A stretch of 49,278 nucleotides of DNA from Sphaerosporella brunnea (GCA_008704415.1 VXIS01000346.1:1-49278); one strand, 5' to 3'. Shown: positions 34,583-43,918, numbered from the stretch's first letter. Made by a program: numbers and translations. Notes: a model not told the origin generated them from the letters alone.

Positions 34583-35298
34583 GTGTTGGTCGAAAAAAAA
34601 GCCCGTGGCCGTAGCCGGCGCATCAGAGGGTTGCAGTCGCAAGCAGAATAATGCTTTGAAAGCGCGAGAAGGGCATCTTTCCCATTGTTGCATTGATTGT
34701 TCTTTGTTACCGTTTTCTTTCCTTCTGGCGTGATGACTTTTTTCTCTTTCACTGTGATTTCTGCCTTGTCGTTTCAAATCTGGCAAGGGAAGGGGGCTCG
34801 TTTCATGTGATATGGCATTTGTTTCTTGTTTGCTTTGTTGGTATTTCAACTTCCCCTGCCTATCACTTATAGTATCCACCTCCTTGAATAGCGACCTCGG
34901 TTTTTTTTTTTTTTTTTTTTACCTTCTGATTCGTTTTTTCCTATTTCATGTTTTCTTGCAATCTTTTCACTGCTGCTGTACCAGCGTTTAGTAGGTATTG
35001 CGTCTTTGTGGATAACTTCTCTCTCAAGCACAATGGGGTGTTGGGTTTTTTTTCTTGTGCACTCTAGGGCTGGGAAAAAGTTTGAGGGGATGAGGAGAGA
35101 TTTGTTGGTGTGTTGTAACTCGTAGCTGAATTGATGGTTGCGATGTGGTGCTTGTTTCTATTTGGTGAGATGTTGTGATTAAAACTTTCAGCCACAGCCA
35201 CAGCCACAGCCACACCACAAGTTGTGGGCCCAGATCTGCCCCACCACACTTCAACCTCACGACCAATAACGACGTGCGGCCCGCACTCTTCCACCACC
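34583..35298. other. intergenic region, DUF2433 gene to TRM7
   Basis: 3' UTR of the DUF2433 gene followed by the TRM7 promoter. It has a T run at about 34901-34920 and four to five CAGCCA hexamers at 35191-35217. There is no coding sequence beyond shadows of the RGG tail. Confidence 0.6.
35191..35217. repeat. (CAGCCA)n short tandem repeat
   Basis: About 4.5 units of CAGCCA, 80-110 bp upstream of the TRM7 start codon. A short array in the promoter or leader. Confidence 0.85.
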
Positions 35299-36171
35299 AT
35301 GGGGAAATCCTCAAAAGACAAACGCGATGCTTACTACCGCCTCGCAAAAGAACAAGGCTACCGCGCGCGCTCCGCCTACAAGCTCCTGCAACTCAACGAA
35401 ACCTTCAACCTCCTCTCCTTCAGCACACCCGCGCGGGTGCTCGATCTCTGCGCCGCACCAGGGTCATGGTCACAGGTGCTCTCGCGCACGCTTCCACCGG
35501 GTAGCAAGATCGTGGCTTTAGACCTGCAGCCCATGACGGCGATCGCGGGGGTGGTAACGCTGCAGGCGGACATAACGCACCCGAGCACGCTGCCGCTGAT
35601 CGCGCAGCACCTCGAGGGCAAGGCGGACCTGGTGATCTGCGACGGGGCGCCGGACGTGACGGGGCTGCACGACCTGGACGAGTACGTGCAGAGCTCGCTG
35701 CTGCTCAGCGCGCTCAACCTGGCGGCGTGCGCGCTGCGTCCGGGGGGCAGCTTCGTCGCGAAGGTCTTCCGCGGCAGAGACGTCGACGTGCTGTTCGCCC
35801 AGCTGCGCTGCGTCTTCGAGCGCGTCACGTGCGCGAAGCCGCGCAGCTCCCGCGCCAGCTCCATCGAGGCGTTTGTCGTCTGCGAGCGCTATGCGCCCCC
35901 GGACGGCTGGAGCCCTGGGCTCGAGAAGCCGCTGGATTGGGGCGTCCCCACGCACGGAGGCGCTGTGGCCAGGGAGGTGGCCGCGTTCGTGGCGTGCGGC
36001 GATCTGGAGGCGGCTGATTCGGATGCTACGTCGAGGCTGCCTGAGGTGAATGTGGATGGGAGGAAGAGGGAGAGTATCGACCCGGTACAGCCGCCCACCG
36101 CGCCGCCGTATAAGAGGGCGGTGGAAATGAGGAAGGCGCTGGGGTCCGGCGTGGCTGCGGTTGGGAAATAG
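35299..36171 (+). CDS. TRM7: tRNA 2'-O-ribose methyltransferase TRM7 (FtsJ family)
   Basis: A single exon of 290 residues. FtsJ features: N-terminal RRNA/tRNA-binding lysines ([20 protein letters not shown]), SAM-binding loop [15 protein letters not shown] (49-61), acidic D75, and the catalytic tetrad K28, D115 (ICDGAP), K155 (FVAKVF) and E190 (SSIEAFVVC). Trm7 methylates the 2'-OH of positions 32 and 34 in the anticodon loop of some tRNAs (Phe, Leu, Trp in yeast), working with Trm732 and Rtt10/Trm734 partners. The start is the ATG in CACCACCATGG, a good fungal context. The middle of the gene is very GC-rich. It converges with the sirtuin gene: the two stop codons are 365 bp apart. Confidence 0.93.
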   Translation: MGKSSKDKRDAYYRLAKEQGYRARSAYKLLQLNETFNLLSFSTPARVLDLCAAPGSWSQVLSRTLPPGSKIVALDLQPMTAIAGVVTLQADITHPSTLPLIAQHLEGKADLVICDGAPDVTGLHDLDEYVQSSLLLSALNLAACALRPGGSFVAKVFRGRDVDVLFAQLRCVFERVTCAKPRSSRASSIEAFVVCERYAPPDGWSPGLEKPLDWGVPTHGGAVAREVAAFVACGDLEAADSDATSRLPEVNVDGRKRESIDPVQPPTAPPYKRAVEMRKALGSGVAAVGK

Positions 36172-36535
36172 CCGCTTTGCGGATTGCTATGGCGTTTGGG
36201 TGCGGGTTGGATGTTCTGCTTTTTCCGGCGGGCGGGCGGGCTTGGGTCAGACGGGCCGGGATATAATGTAATATATCAAGCTCAGCCCTATGGGTGACAC
36301 CCGATGCAGCATCGGCAGCATGCATATTACCTACTTAGCTATGATAAGATATGATACGGGGACAAGAATTCCCAACTTGCATAACTACATGTGATCAATC
36401 TGCCCATAGATATCCCCCCTTTTTTTTCCCCTGTCACGATGGCTGACATGCATCGTATGTATATAAGAGACCCCCCTCCAAAAAAAAAAAAAAAAAAAAA
36501 AAAAGAAAACGCCCAAGTATATATGTCGAGCCCCA
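36172..36535. other. convergent 3' region of TRM7 and the sirtuin gene
   Basis: 364 bp between the two stop codons. It holds an A run of about 24 (36480-36504) preceded by a C-rich stretch, and no gene. Both transcripts must end here. Confidence 0.7.
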
Positions 36536-37622
36536 TTACTTCCACGTCCGCGTCACCACTGCCGCCGCGGCAGCCTCCTCCTCCTTCTCTTTCGCCTGCT
36601 TTTCCAAACACTCCTTCACTGTCGGCCTCTCGGGCGGCACTTCGATCTTCCCAATGATCGGCTCCAGCATCTCCGGTATCAACTATACTTTATCAGCCTC
36701 TTTCACCTCACATCTCATCACCAGCAGCAGTAGAACCTACCTTCGCGGCATCGCCCTCAAAAAGCCAATCCGCATTCCCCCTCACACTGCAATCAATATC
36801 CACAATGGCAACTTTCCCGCCCTGGGCCTTGACCAGATTCGCATATCCAGCCGCGGGGTAGACAGTCCCGCTAGTTCCGATCACGATACACAGATCCACC
36901 GGGTCACGCTCGATATACTGTTGTATGCGCTTCAACATCTGGGAGTCTAGCTCTTCGCCGAACCACACGACACCTGGGCGAAGCAAGCCGGTTTTGCACT
37001 GTGGACACCGGGGCAGCTCCACGTCGCTCGTCCAGCTGGCCTCGTCCCCATCTAACCCCTCGGACGGAACGAGCAGCGAGGGAACAATGGGGTCCGAGAT
37101 GTCGAAGCGGCTGTAGCGGCACCAGACGCGCGCGCAGCGCACATGGTAGAGGGAGCCATGCAGGTACTCGATGCTTTTTAGCGGGTCGGAGAGGGGGCAG
37201 TTGACGTGGCCCGCGGCTTCAGAAAGGCCATCGACGTTTTGGGTGAGGGTGAGGAACTCGGGCGGTGGGCGCTTGCGCGCCAGCTCGGCGAGGGCGTAGT
37301 GCGCCGCGTTCGGCGACGACGTGAGCGCTTTGTGCCGCCGCAACGAGTAGAACTGCCACACCAACCCGGGATCTTTTCGAAACGCCTCCGGGGTTGCGAG
37401 CTCGAGGGCATTGTGTTTGCGCCACATCTGCTATCATTAACCTCCGCCGCCTCCCCCCTCCTCAATCTTCGCCCCCGCTGCATGGAAGGGATAACTCACC
37501 CCGCCTGCCCCCCGGAACGTGGGGATCCCAGAGCTGGCGCTTAGGCCTGCGCCGCACACGGCTAGGATGCGCTTCGCATTTAGAAGCGCTTCGTGGAAGG
37601 AGCTTAGATCGGATTTGGACAT
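36536..37622 (-). CDS. sirtuin-5-like (class III) NAD-dependent protein deacylase
   Basis: Exons on the minus strand: 37500-37622, 36741-37427 and 36536-36670, 314 residues in frame. Motifs: GAGLSASSGIPTFRG (24-38), TQNVDGL (103-109) and catalytic H131 in HGSL. A zinc site is formed by C139 and C144 with the later CPQC. Others are RPGVVWFGEEL and VIGTSGTVYPAAG. F67-Y68-x-x-R71 matches the Tyr/Arg pair that lets SIRT5-type enzymes accept succinyl, malonyl or glutaryl lysine, so desuccinylase/deacylase activity is inferred. The first cysteine pair is spaced CX4C instead of CX2C. No clear mitochondrial presequence is visible. The C-terminal exon adds a charged Lys/Glu/Ala-rich tail. Confidence 0.92.
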
Positions 37623-37650
37623 TTTTGCTCTTGGTTGTAGCTTTTTTTAG

Positions 37651-37692
37651 TTGGTGGTGGTGGTGGTGGTAGTGGTGGTGGTGGTGATGGAG
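37651..37692. repeat. (TGG)n microsatellite in the sirtuin upstream region
   Basis: A GGT/TGG trinucleotide array starting about 30 bp upstream of the sirtuin ATG, with two small interruptions. A similar array lies in the intron of the secreted-protein gene (about 45031-45060). Confidence 0.85.
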
Positions 37693-37976
37693 ATGGGACA
37701 CGGCTGTGTGGTGGTAGAGATACCCCAGGCGCGGGGAAAGCTAATTATTACTAGGAAGTATCTAGTTAGTGGAGGGACCCTGTGATGAACTAACATGACG
37801 TAAAGATCGCCATGTTCGTAAGAACGTTTTTTTGTTTTTTGTTTTTTGTTTTTTTGCTTGGCGCGTGAGTGAATAGAGTGATGATCCGGGTTGACCCGTG
37901 GGAATGGGTCGAGTTCGCGGCGGTGACGTGCTGGTGTGGTGTGGTTAAGCGCGGCTGTGTTGTCCACAATAGGGTG

Positions 37977-38102
37977 TCTATCGTCATTATCACTCGACGA
38001 CCTCTACTATCGTCATTATCACTCGACGACCTCTACTATCGTCATTATCACTCGACGACCTCTACTCTCGAGTGTATATCGTCATTATCACTCGACGACC
38101 TC
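37977..38102. repeat. minisatellite, left part
   Basis: Units of about 29 bp built on ATCGTCATTATCACTCGACG, then CCTCTACT. The first two or three are uninterrupted, and the last is extended by TACTCTCGAGTGTAT. The array continues at 39235-39325, beyond a LINE-derived insertion, so it was one locus before that insertion. Confidence 0.9.
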
Positions 38103-39234
38103 GAAACAGAAGAGATTGCAACGCGCTTCGGAGTCCTCGATGAGTGGAAAGCGCTGCGGGCCTCCGAGCAGTCGAAAGACACACAGATGCAGGACACCTC
38201 ACCTGAGGTCCTGTCTGCTACCCCTACTGTCCCTCCCCCTGCTATCCCTCTCGCGGATTTTGCAAACACGGTCGAGGAACTTCTAGGGCGGCATCTCGCC
38301 GCCCTCAAGGAAGGATACGACACCAGTTTGGCCAACTTGGTCAAGGTCGTACTCGAGCTGAAGGACACCATCGAAGAGCTCTCGGTCCAAAACAGAGCAC
38401 TCCAAACCCAGCTCAGTGGGGCCCCAACGGGACGCCCCGGATACACGACGGTATCACACGCGGCTTCCCAGACGCCGCCCCCACCTCCGCCCCCACCTCC
38501 GCCCCCGCTTGCGTCAGCGGAGGCGACTGCCACGCCGCCGGAAGTCACGGCGAGGTCCAAACGCAGGCGCTCCGGGCCGCCCAGTCCGACAGTGCAGCCT
38601 GCAAAACAAGCGAGAACGCTCTCCCCTCCCCCCTCTCTTATGCATTCGAAACATGCGGGACCAAGCACTGCTTTGGTCTCGATGCGACCAGACCCGGAAA
38701 CGCAACCAGCACCCGGCAACCCAGAGGCTGATGCCCCTCCCAGTGGAGGGACGGAGGCCGAAGGGGGCTGGAAGAAGGTTGAAAGAAAGAAACGTAGACG
38801 GCCCTCGGGCTGCTCAACGGAAAAAGACAAGCGGGGAAGCGCGCCCTCCTGGGCCCAAGTGGCCCGGGGCGGAGGTGTGAGCATCAACGTCTTCATAGGC
38901 GGAGCCGCTGACACCAAGCGGTACAGGCCTCGCAATGCCACGGGGGGGAGGAGAAAGGGGAAGGGGAAGGGGAAGGAGAGGGAGCAGCGGGCTCCTAGGG
39001 TGTAGGGGCAGTGGGAGGTGGCTACAGTCTTTTCCGCCGTTTATGTGTTGCGATTTCCTTTTATGTATTTCTTTTGTATGGGGAGCCCCAACAGACGGGT
39101 AAGACCGTGGGGACAGGATACCAGGTTTCTTATGTCCGTCATAGGCCTTTGGCCTCACTCCGATTCGCAAGATAGGAGGCACTTGGGCTAACGCCCTCGT
39201 GTACGCTGTATGATTTAAAACAAAAACAAAACAA
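38103..39234 (+). mobile_element. ORF1-only LINE derivative inserted in a minisatellite
   Basis: An insert of about 1.13 kb consisting of one gag-like frame followed directly by a LINE-type 3' UTR (39006-39234) and tail GATTTAAAACAAAAACAAAAC. The minisatellite motif ATCACTCGACGACCTC is present at both edges (38087-38102 and 39235-39250) as a 16-bp target-site duplication, so this is a true retrotransposition unit rather than a later deletion of a longer resident copy. The 3' UTR has the hairpin AGGCCTTTGGCCT (39143-39155). There is no endonuclease or reverse transcriptase, so mobility would have to come from a partner LINE. Confidence 0.75.
38187..39005 (+). CDS. ORF1/gag-like protein of the LINE derivative
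   Basis: First ATG in the insert (MQDTSPEVLSATPTV); 272 codons, no interruption. The frame is open further upstream into the minisatellite, but that part is host repeat. Order of features: Pro/Ala N-terminus, a helical segment likely to form a coiled coil (FANTVEELLGRHLAALKEGYD through VLELKDTIEELSVQNRAL), a run of about eleven prolines, a basic KRRRSG cluster, GGWKKVERKKRRRPSG, SWAQVARGGG and a Gly/Lys-rich terminus. The W-x-x-V…K/R-rich block recalls Tad-group ORF1 proteins (compare SWTAVVKRK in the large LINE). No zinc knuckles remain. RNA binding is an inference. Confidence 0.6.
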   Translation: MQDTSPEVLSATPTVPPPAIPLADFANTVEELLGRHLAALKEGYDTSLANLVKVVLELKDTIEELSVQNRALQTQLSGAPTGRPGYTTVSHAASQTPPPPPPPPPPPLASAEATATPPEVTARSKRRRSGPPSPTVQPAKQARTLSPPPSLMHSKHAGPSTALVSMRPDPETQPAPGNPEADAPPSGGTEAEGGWKKVERKKRRRPSGCSTEKDKRGSAPSWAQVARGGGVSINVFIGGAADTKRYRPRNATGGRRKGKGKGKEREQRAPRV

Positions 39235-39325
39235 ATCACTCGACGACCTCTACTCTCGAGTGTATATCGTCATTATCACTCGACGACCTCTACTCTCGAG
39301 TGTATATCGTCATTATCACTCGACG
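39235..39325. repeat. minisatellite, right part
   Basis: Two longer units (about 42 bp) of the same repeat as 37977-38102, with CTCTACTCTCGAGTGTATAT between the core motifs, fading out at CGACTCTCGAGGAC. It begins with the second copy of the target-site duplication. Confidence 0.9.
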
Positions 39326-39820
39326 ACTCTCGAGGACTTCCAGTAAGTCGGCTTCTTTTTTTTGGAGCGATGCGTGAGTGATCAAGCTTCTCACTCAATA
39401 TGGTTAATAGGACCGTGCTGGCTGAAGGCCAAAAAGCTATCTATCTGCAAAAAGGTTACGCTGTTGATGGTTAACTATCAGGAGTAGGGGGGGTTTTTTT
39501 TTCTATTTTTCTCTGGTTCGCATGGAGCGATGACCACGGGCGTTATGGGGGATCGGAATTATTACACATGATGAGACAATAAAAATGGGATACCTACATA
39601 CATACATGTATCATGAGAGACTGCCGGTGTACATGCTATCATCTTACCTCGATCACTTCACAGACTTTCACACCTTGCGATTCAACTTCCTAAAATGTTT
39701 TCAATTCCATCCCATCATCCACCGTGATCTTCACACAGCCACCACTATACGACCGGCCTTCGCTTCGTCAGCTTTCTATTATTATACGGCAAACCTCTAT
39801 TGTGCCATCGTTTTTGAAAC
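39326..39820. other. non-coding, nothing recognised
   Basis: AT-richer sequence with T runs (39354-39363, 39496-39505). No motif or gene could be supported up to the start of the MULE inverted repeat. Confidence 0.5.
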
Positions 39821-39944
39821 TATACTCTAACCTGCCATCGAGGCTTCCCTTTCCTCCAAAATTCCATCGGCCGAAAAAAAAAAGTAAAAAAATGCCCCCA
39901 ACACTGACGCTATCTCTGAACCCGGGATGCTTTTGTTTGGCTGT

Positions 39945-40254
39945 GCACCAACACAGATGTGCCGGGGGTTGAGTGCACCGACAACAGCACACTTTTTGGT
40001 CTTGGAATAGCTGCCGTGGATATGGAATGGACAATCGGAGACCGAGCACTTCATGATTGACCGTGTCCTGCTGGAAAGTCAGCAGCTTTCTTCTCTGGAC
40101 ACCGGGGATCGCTTACTTGTCGCTTTTGTCTACACGGGTTGTAAAAGTGTTCCTTAACTGCCCAGTCGGCAACCGCTGCTTTGAACTCCGACAGTGAACT
40201 AAACAGTTGCCCTTTGTACAGCGTGGGCGGGCTGGTTTCCACTGCCGGGTCCAT
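39945..40254 (-). pseudogene. MULE transposase N-terminal zinc-binding domain fragment
   Basis: The minus-strand frame from 40254 reads FSSLSEFKAAVADWAVKEHFYNP followed by KRQVSDPRCPE. After a frame change near 40052 it continues SVSDCPFHIHGSYSK…NPRHICVG. This is the F..…EF..AV..WA…C…CPF.I…H.C pattern of the Mutator/FAR1-type DNA-binding domain. The catalytic DDE region is deleted, and sequence passes directly into the terminal inverted repeat. It has a frameshift and no catalytic core, so it is inactive. Confidence 0.6.
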
Positions 40255-40457
40255 TGGTCAGTCGAGTGGTGATAGGTGGTGTGTTGGTGGGCGGTGCAGG
40301 TTGCCCGTTGCTTTGCCCGCTGCTTTGCCTGCTGCTGGTGGGTTCGGGGGAAGCGTCAGTGTTGGGGGCAGTTTCATTTCATTTCTTTTCCATTTTCTTT
40401 TTTCTATTCTACTTTTTTTTTTTTCGACCGATGGCATTTTGGAGGAAAGGGAACCTC

Positions 40458-40582
40458 CTTAAGTTCCCTATGTCTTCTTTCCTTTTGGAGACACATCCGA
40501 CTGTAGGCCTCTAGGCCTAAGGGTACCCTTTATGTCATGGCCGCAAGCGGCCGAATACATTATGATTAAAACAAAAACAAAA
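40458..40582 (+). mobile_element. LINE 3'-end fragment nested in the MULE
   Basis: 125 bp ending in ATGATTAAAACAAAAACAAA with hairpin GGCCGCAAGCGGCC at 40539-40552. A short AACCTC duplication flanks it (40452-40457, 40583-40588). Its spacer ATACATTATGATT matches the copy at 3373-3525 rather than the large LINE, so a second subfamily is involved. Confidence 0.75.
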
Positions 40583-40607
40583 AACCTCAATGGCAGGTTA
40601 GAGTATA

Positions 40608-40942
40608 TAGTGCAGGCGGCCTCAAACCGACCCGTCGGCAGGCTCCGCTTGGTGGAGATAGCGACAACTGTTTATAAACTGATTACCGCGTGAGAACTCT
40701 GGGGAAACCTCCCTCCCGTCCCCTAAATAAGATGTGCTCTGTAAGACTAAGGGGCGGGCTTCCACCAGTCACGCAATCTCGTGATGTTATAAAACACTCG
40801 CGACGATGGATTTGGAAAGCTTGGACCATGCAAAATCGCGACGGCGTCGCTATGGCAGCGGTCAACCGCTATGGCCAGCTGCACAGCTCAGTCTTTTCGT
40901 CATGGTGAATTCACCATTTTTTCCGCTGTTGGCTGCCCCACA
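40608..40942. other. non-coding, nothing recognised
   Basis: Short frames only. It separates the MULE from the tandem CAGCCGCAGCCAGCAACA repeats that lead into the next transposase relic. Confidence 0.45.
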
Positions 40943-41009
40943 CACAGCCGCAGCCAGCAACAGCCGCAGCCAGCAACAGCCGCAGCCAGTAACAGCCGCA
41001 GCCATTAAC
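40943..41009. repeat. 18-bp tandem repeat upstream of a transposase relic
   Basis: Nearly four copies of CAGCCGCAGCCAGCAACA with small changes, ending just before the probable start codon at 41014. Confidence 0.85.
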
Positions 41010-41013
41010 ATCA

Positions 41014-42110
41014 ATGACCAGACCGAGCAAAAGGGCCATCATTTCACGACAAGCTACAGCTATCCACAAGCGCAGGCGTCTGGCTGAGGCTGAAGCTGAG
41101 GCTGAATCACAGCAAATCGCCGAGCCTGTGTTTCCGGATGAGGTGGAGAACGAAGGACGAAGTGAAAGATGATGACGAGACAGAAGAGGACGACGAGGCA
41201 GAAGAGGACGACGAGGCAGAAGAGGACGACGAGGCAGAAGAGGACGACGAGGCAGAAGAGGACGACGAGGCAGAAGAGGACGACGGTGACCGGGAGGCCA
41301 TGCATAAATCCCTACAGACCTACATCAACACGCTTCAAGTCCACAATGGTGCAGACTCCGACTCAGAGTCGGAAGCAGCGCCATTGCCAGAACAACCTCC
41401 ACAAACTGGAGTCTATGAACCGGGATTTAGACGCCAAACTAGACAGCAAGCATGGCCTCGGGTGTCAAGATCGAAGAGAGTTGAGATTCTCAAAGGGGGT
41501 ATGCGGCCAAGATATTATGATTGTTTACGTAGATGATCGCTGACGCTGTTTTAGCCCTTGCAGACATGAAGAAGCTGCTTTTATCCGCACGGAAGTGCCC
41601 CGCCGGCCAAGATTATACCCGCCATCTCCAGGTAAAGGCCTTTATCTGTGTGCAGCTGGAACATACTGGGCTCGGCGGCCGCTGCGCAAAAACCCGCACC
41701 GAACTCTCCCTGCAAGTGGCACAGCATTCCCTAACGAAGAGCTACGTTGCCAAGAGAATCCGTCTGCATGAGACATCGTGGATCACAAAAAGGTAGGTAA
41801 GTCTGCCAGCGTTCTTCAGCTCGAGACACTGACTTCCACGGCAGGGTGATCCCCGAGGGCGCCCAAGGCCGCCACGCCAAAACGCCCTGCATGCTCGAAG
41901 ATGAAGGAACTCTCATGGCCTCATGGCGTTTGAGGAGCACATGACCGGTGAAGGCAAATCGGCTACCGGTCCTGGTTTGGCCAACGCCATTACAGAGTAT
42001 TGGCGGAGCGAAAGCATCACAAATGAGGATGGCTCAGAAGCGAAACTTGCGGACCGGACAGCCACGGAGTGGATGAACCGGAAGGGGTACAAGTGACGAC
42101 AAGTTTACAT
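41014..42110 (+). pseudogene. N-terminal half of an intron-containing DDE transposase gene
   Basis: The probable start ATG is at 41014 (MTRPSKRAIISRQATAIHKRRR). A one-base shift near 41165 leads into an array of EDDEAE repeats. Two introns can be read: 41499-41554 (GTATGC…TTTTAG with branch CTGAC) and 41793-41844 (GTAGGT…GGCAG). The exons join to give VEILKGALADMKKLLL and SWITKRVIPEGAQGRHAK, then LEDEGTLMA. A perfect tandem 8-bp duplication CTCATGGC (41912-41927) shifts the frame; beyond it the sequence continues HMTGEGKSATGPGLANAITE to a TGA at 42094-42096 where relatives have Trp. It aligns with the N-terminal half of the transposase at 46475-48220 (QGxHxK…LxDEGT…TGxxLAxA…GYKWRQ versus GFRWKD). 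The DDE core is missing. Confidence 0.65.
41183..41285. repeat. 18-bp coding minisatellite (EDDEAE)n
   Basis: Five to six copies of GAGGACGACGAGGCAGAA inside the first exon of the transposase relic. They are in frame as Glu-Asp-Asp-Glu-Ala-Glu, so copy-number changes keep the frame. Confidence 0.9.
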
Positions 42111-42359
42111 AAAATTGATTCCCTTCTTCCGTTCAGAGTCCCCACTCGCGTTCTTATCCAGGTTCCCCACCACTTCGTGCGCTTCGACCACTTTCTGCGC
42201 CCTCCGCACGCTATTAAAGTCACGGAACTTCTCAGCGACGGATCGGTTCAAAGCTGCCTGCACCATACCCCCTAGCACCGGGATTGCGTATGGATTTGCG
42301 GGCGAAGAAGTTAAGAGTTTATATGGTACTTCAACGAGTGCCAATGAAAGACAACCCAC
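42105..42359 (-). pseudogene. short ORF, possibly the end of an oxidoreductase gene
   Basis: An 84-codon frame on the minus strand (no ATG at its upstream edge), with LLTSSPANPYAIPVLGGMV and SVAEKFRDFNSVRRAQKVV, then EAHEVVGNLDKN. The F-x-x-x-x-x-A…AHE…G pattern loosely resembles the C-terminal end of zinc-type alcohol dehydrogenase/quinone oxidoreductases, but I am not sure. No upstream exon was found before the neighbouring LINE tail, and the other end abuts the transposase relic. If real, it is a fragment. Confidence 0.25.
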
Positions 42360-42496
42360 TTCCCACAGTCGTTCTATTGCGGCACGATCGAACTACCACA
42401 TCGGCATAAGTTCGTCGGCGAGATTCGAATGCACTATGATAAAACAAAAAAAAATCAACCTCAACTACTCGCCTTCCCTACCTTCCCACGAAAATG

Positions 42497-42628
42497 GTTA
42501 GGTGGCCGCAGTTGACCCATGAGATAGCATCAATAAGGGGATAAGGGTGGGGACGGTAGGGGGTCTGTCATGACCGTTCGCGGTCGTATACTGACAATGA
42601 CCCTGATTACAAACAAAACAAAACAGAT
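42497..42628 (+). mobile_element. LINE 3'-end fragment (subfamily C) at the start of a hypothetical gene
   Basis: 132 bp ending in GATTACAAACAAAACAAAAC, with the hairpin GACCG-TTCG-CGGTC (42572-42585). It is flanked by an 11-bp duplication CCACGAAAATG (42486-42496 and 42629-42639). The flanking context of the hairpin (TGTCATG…GTATAC) matches the GGCCGC family, although the stem sequence differs. Confidence 0.75.
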
Positions 42629-42636
42629 CCACGAAA

Positions 42637-43918
42637 ATGTCCCACACACCTCCGCAAGACGGCGCGGAGTCGCCATCTGGCATCCGCAACTCATCGACGA
42701 GGAAGCCCTTGTGCTGCGCGTCGCGCACAAGGTGTATCTCTCGTGGACTTCTCGATATCTGTGTGACCGCCAGGCACGCCGGTACCCGTACGTCTACCCT
42801 CCGCATCTGCAGCGTTGTTCGCCCGCTGACCCACGAGTCTGTTTGGGAGTACGTGTCGGATCTATTCAAGACCATTGATCGGGACGACAGGCTCTATGCC
42901 GGCGAGCTCGTCGAGCTTGCGATCTTAGGGTCTTCCGATAGGCGGCCCTATTCAAGCTACAAAGCACCACCAAGACAATCACCCCGGTGACCCGGATGGT
43001 CAGAGGGCCGGATGCAATTGCCCGGTTTTGCTCTTCGGCTTCTAGTTCAGAGCGGCGACCACAAGGCGTCGTCTTTGAGCCTGGATTTGCCGAACCTTAC
43101 CAGGAGCTGGTGCAGGACGCATTCCAATGGCTTCTCAAGGGGCCAGACATACAACTGGTGACCTCGTGTGGGTCAAAACCAGCGAGCCAGAGGCGAATCG
43201 ACGAGCTTATCTGGCGATTTGGGAATAAGCAGTTCCGGGAACTGTTGAAGGAGGAACCGGGGTTTGCAGATAGAGAGCTCAGCATTGGTGAGAAGCCCAA
43301 GGGCTCGCCATGTTGCAGTGATAGCGATGTGGAAAATTGGGACGAAATTTGGGACGAAATCGCTGAAAATGTTCATGGTGACGACTGGATGGGGCCTTTG
43401 TCAGCTTTTGTGGAGTTTTGGCGGTTGAGGGAGGGGAGGCTGGATGTCGACGGTGTTCGTGTGGTACGTTCCCCCTGGTCAACTATCAGCATTGCGATCC
43501 TATGTGGGCAGCTACCAGTGCCTACCACAGATCATAGTCGGAGGCGCTGTGATACCGTGAGACAAACTGCGATATTTCACTACGGCACCCGTTTATTTAG
43601 TCACTCCTACCCGATTTGCATGACGCCAACCCGACCACCAACATTACAGACCTTCTTCCATCTCGAGAGCGGGCCGAACTCGAGTTAACTTTCGACCTGA
43701 CCGAGTATCGGAGGGTTCTGCAAGACCAGATTGAGTGGCTCGCCGCTGCTCGTGCGTTTGATAAATGCCGTCTCACCCACCCCGACAGGCCGTTACTGCC
43801 GGCGATTCGTTGAAGCAGTATGGTATCTCCGACGGCTCTTCGCAGAGCGAAGACAGGCAGGGTGGCCAGAAAGACATGGCCGGCAGCAACGGTGGCGGTG
43901 GTGCTGTGGGGGCGTGAA
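42637..43918 (+). CDS. unrecognised hypothetical gene, structure uncertain
   Basis: An ATG at 42637 opens a frame to 42990 (MSHTPPQDGAESPSG…HESVWEYVSDLFKTID). A second frame, open from about 42939, contains VVFEPGFAEPYQELVQDAF and WDEIWDEIAENVHGDDW, which look like real protein. A third (from about 43616) reads LPSRERAELELTFDLTEY, then QIEWLAAARAFDKC. GTACGT donors at 42849 and 43463 and several CAG/TAG acceptors allow different joinings, none compelling. No family is recognised. The ATG lies within the target-site duplication of the LINE tail at 42497-42628, so the native 5' end may be disrupted. It may be an accessory gene or part of a larger mobile element. Confidence 0.35.

Larger units (their letters stand above)
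39821..40607. mobile_element. internally deleted MULE (Mutator-like) element
   Basis: The ends form a long imperfect inverted repeat: TATACTCTAACCTGCCAT at 39821 pairs with ATGGCAGGTTAGAGTATA ending about 40607. Further inside, TTCCCTTTCCTCCAAAAT pairs with GGAGGAAAGGGAA (40441-40452), and a TGCCCCCAACACTGACGC block pairs with GCGTCAGTGTTGGGGGCA near 40350. The right arm is split by a LINE tail (40458-40582). The interior retains a transposase N-terminal domain. No 9-11 bp target-site duplication is visible at these borders. Long inverted repeats together with a MULE zinc-binding domain support the assignment. Confidence 0.65.

Noticed and set aside
37977..38102. CRISPR-like array
   Set aside because: Units are adjacent with no unique spacers, and the context is a eukaryotic genome; it is a minisatellite interrupted by a retroposon.
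38048..38941. 297-codon antisense frame in the LINE derivative
   Set aside because: Low-complexity Ser/Gly product mirroring the proline-rich sense ORF.
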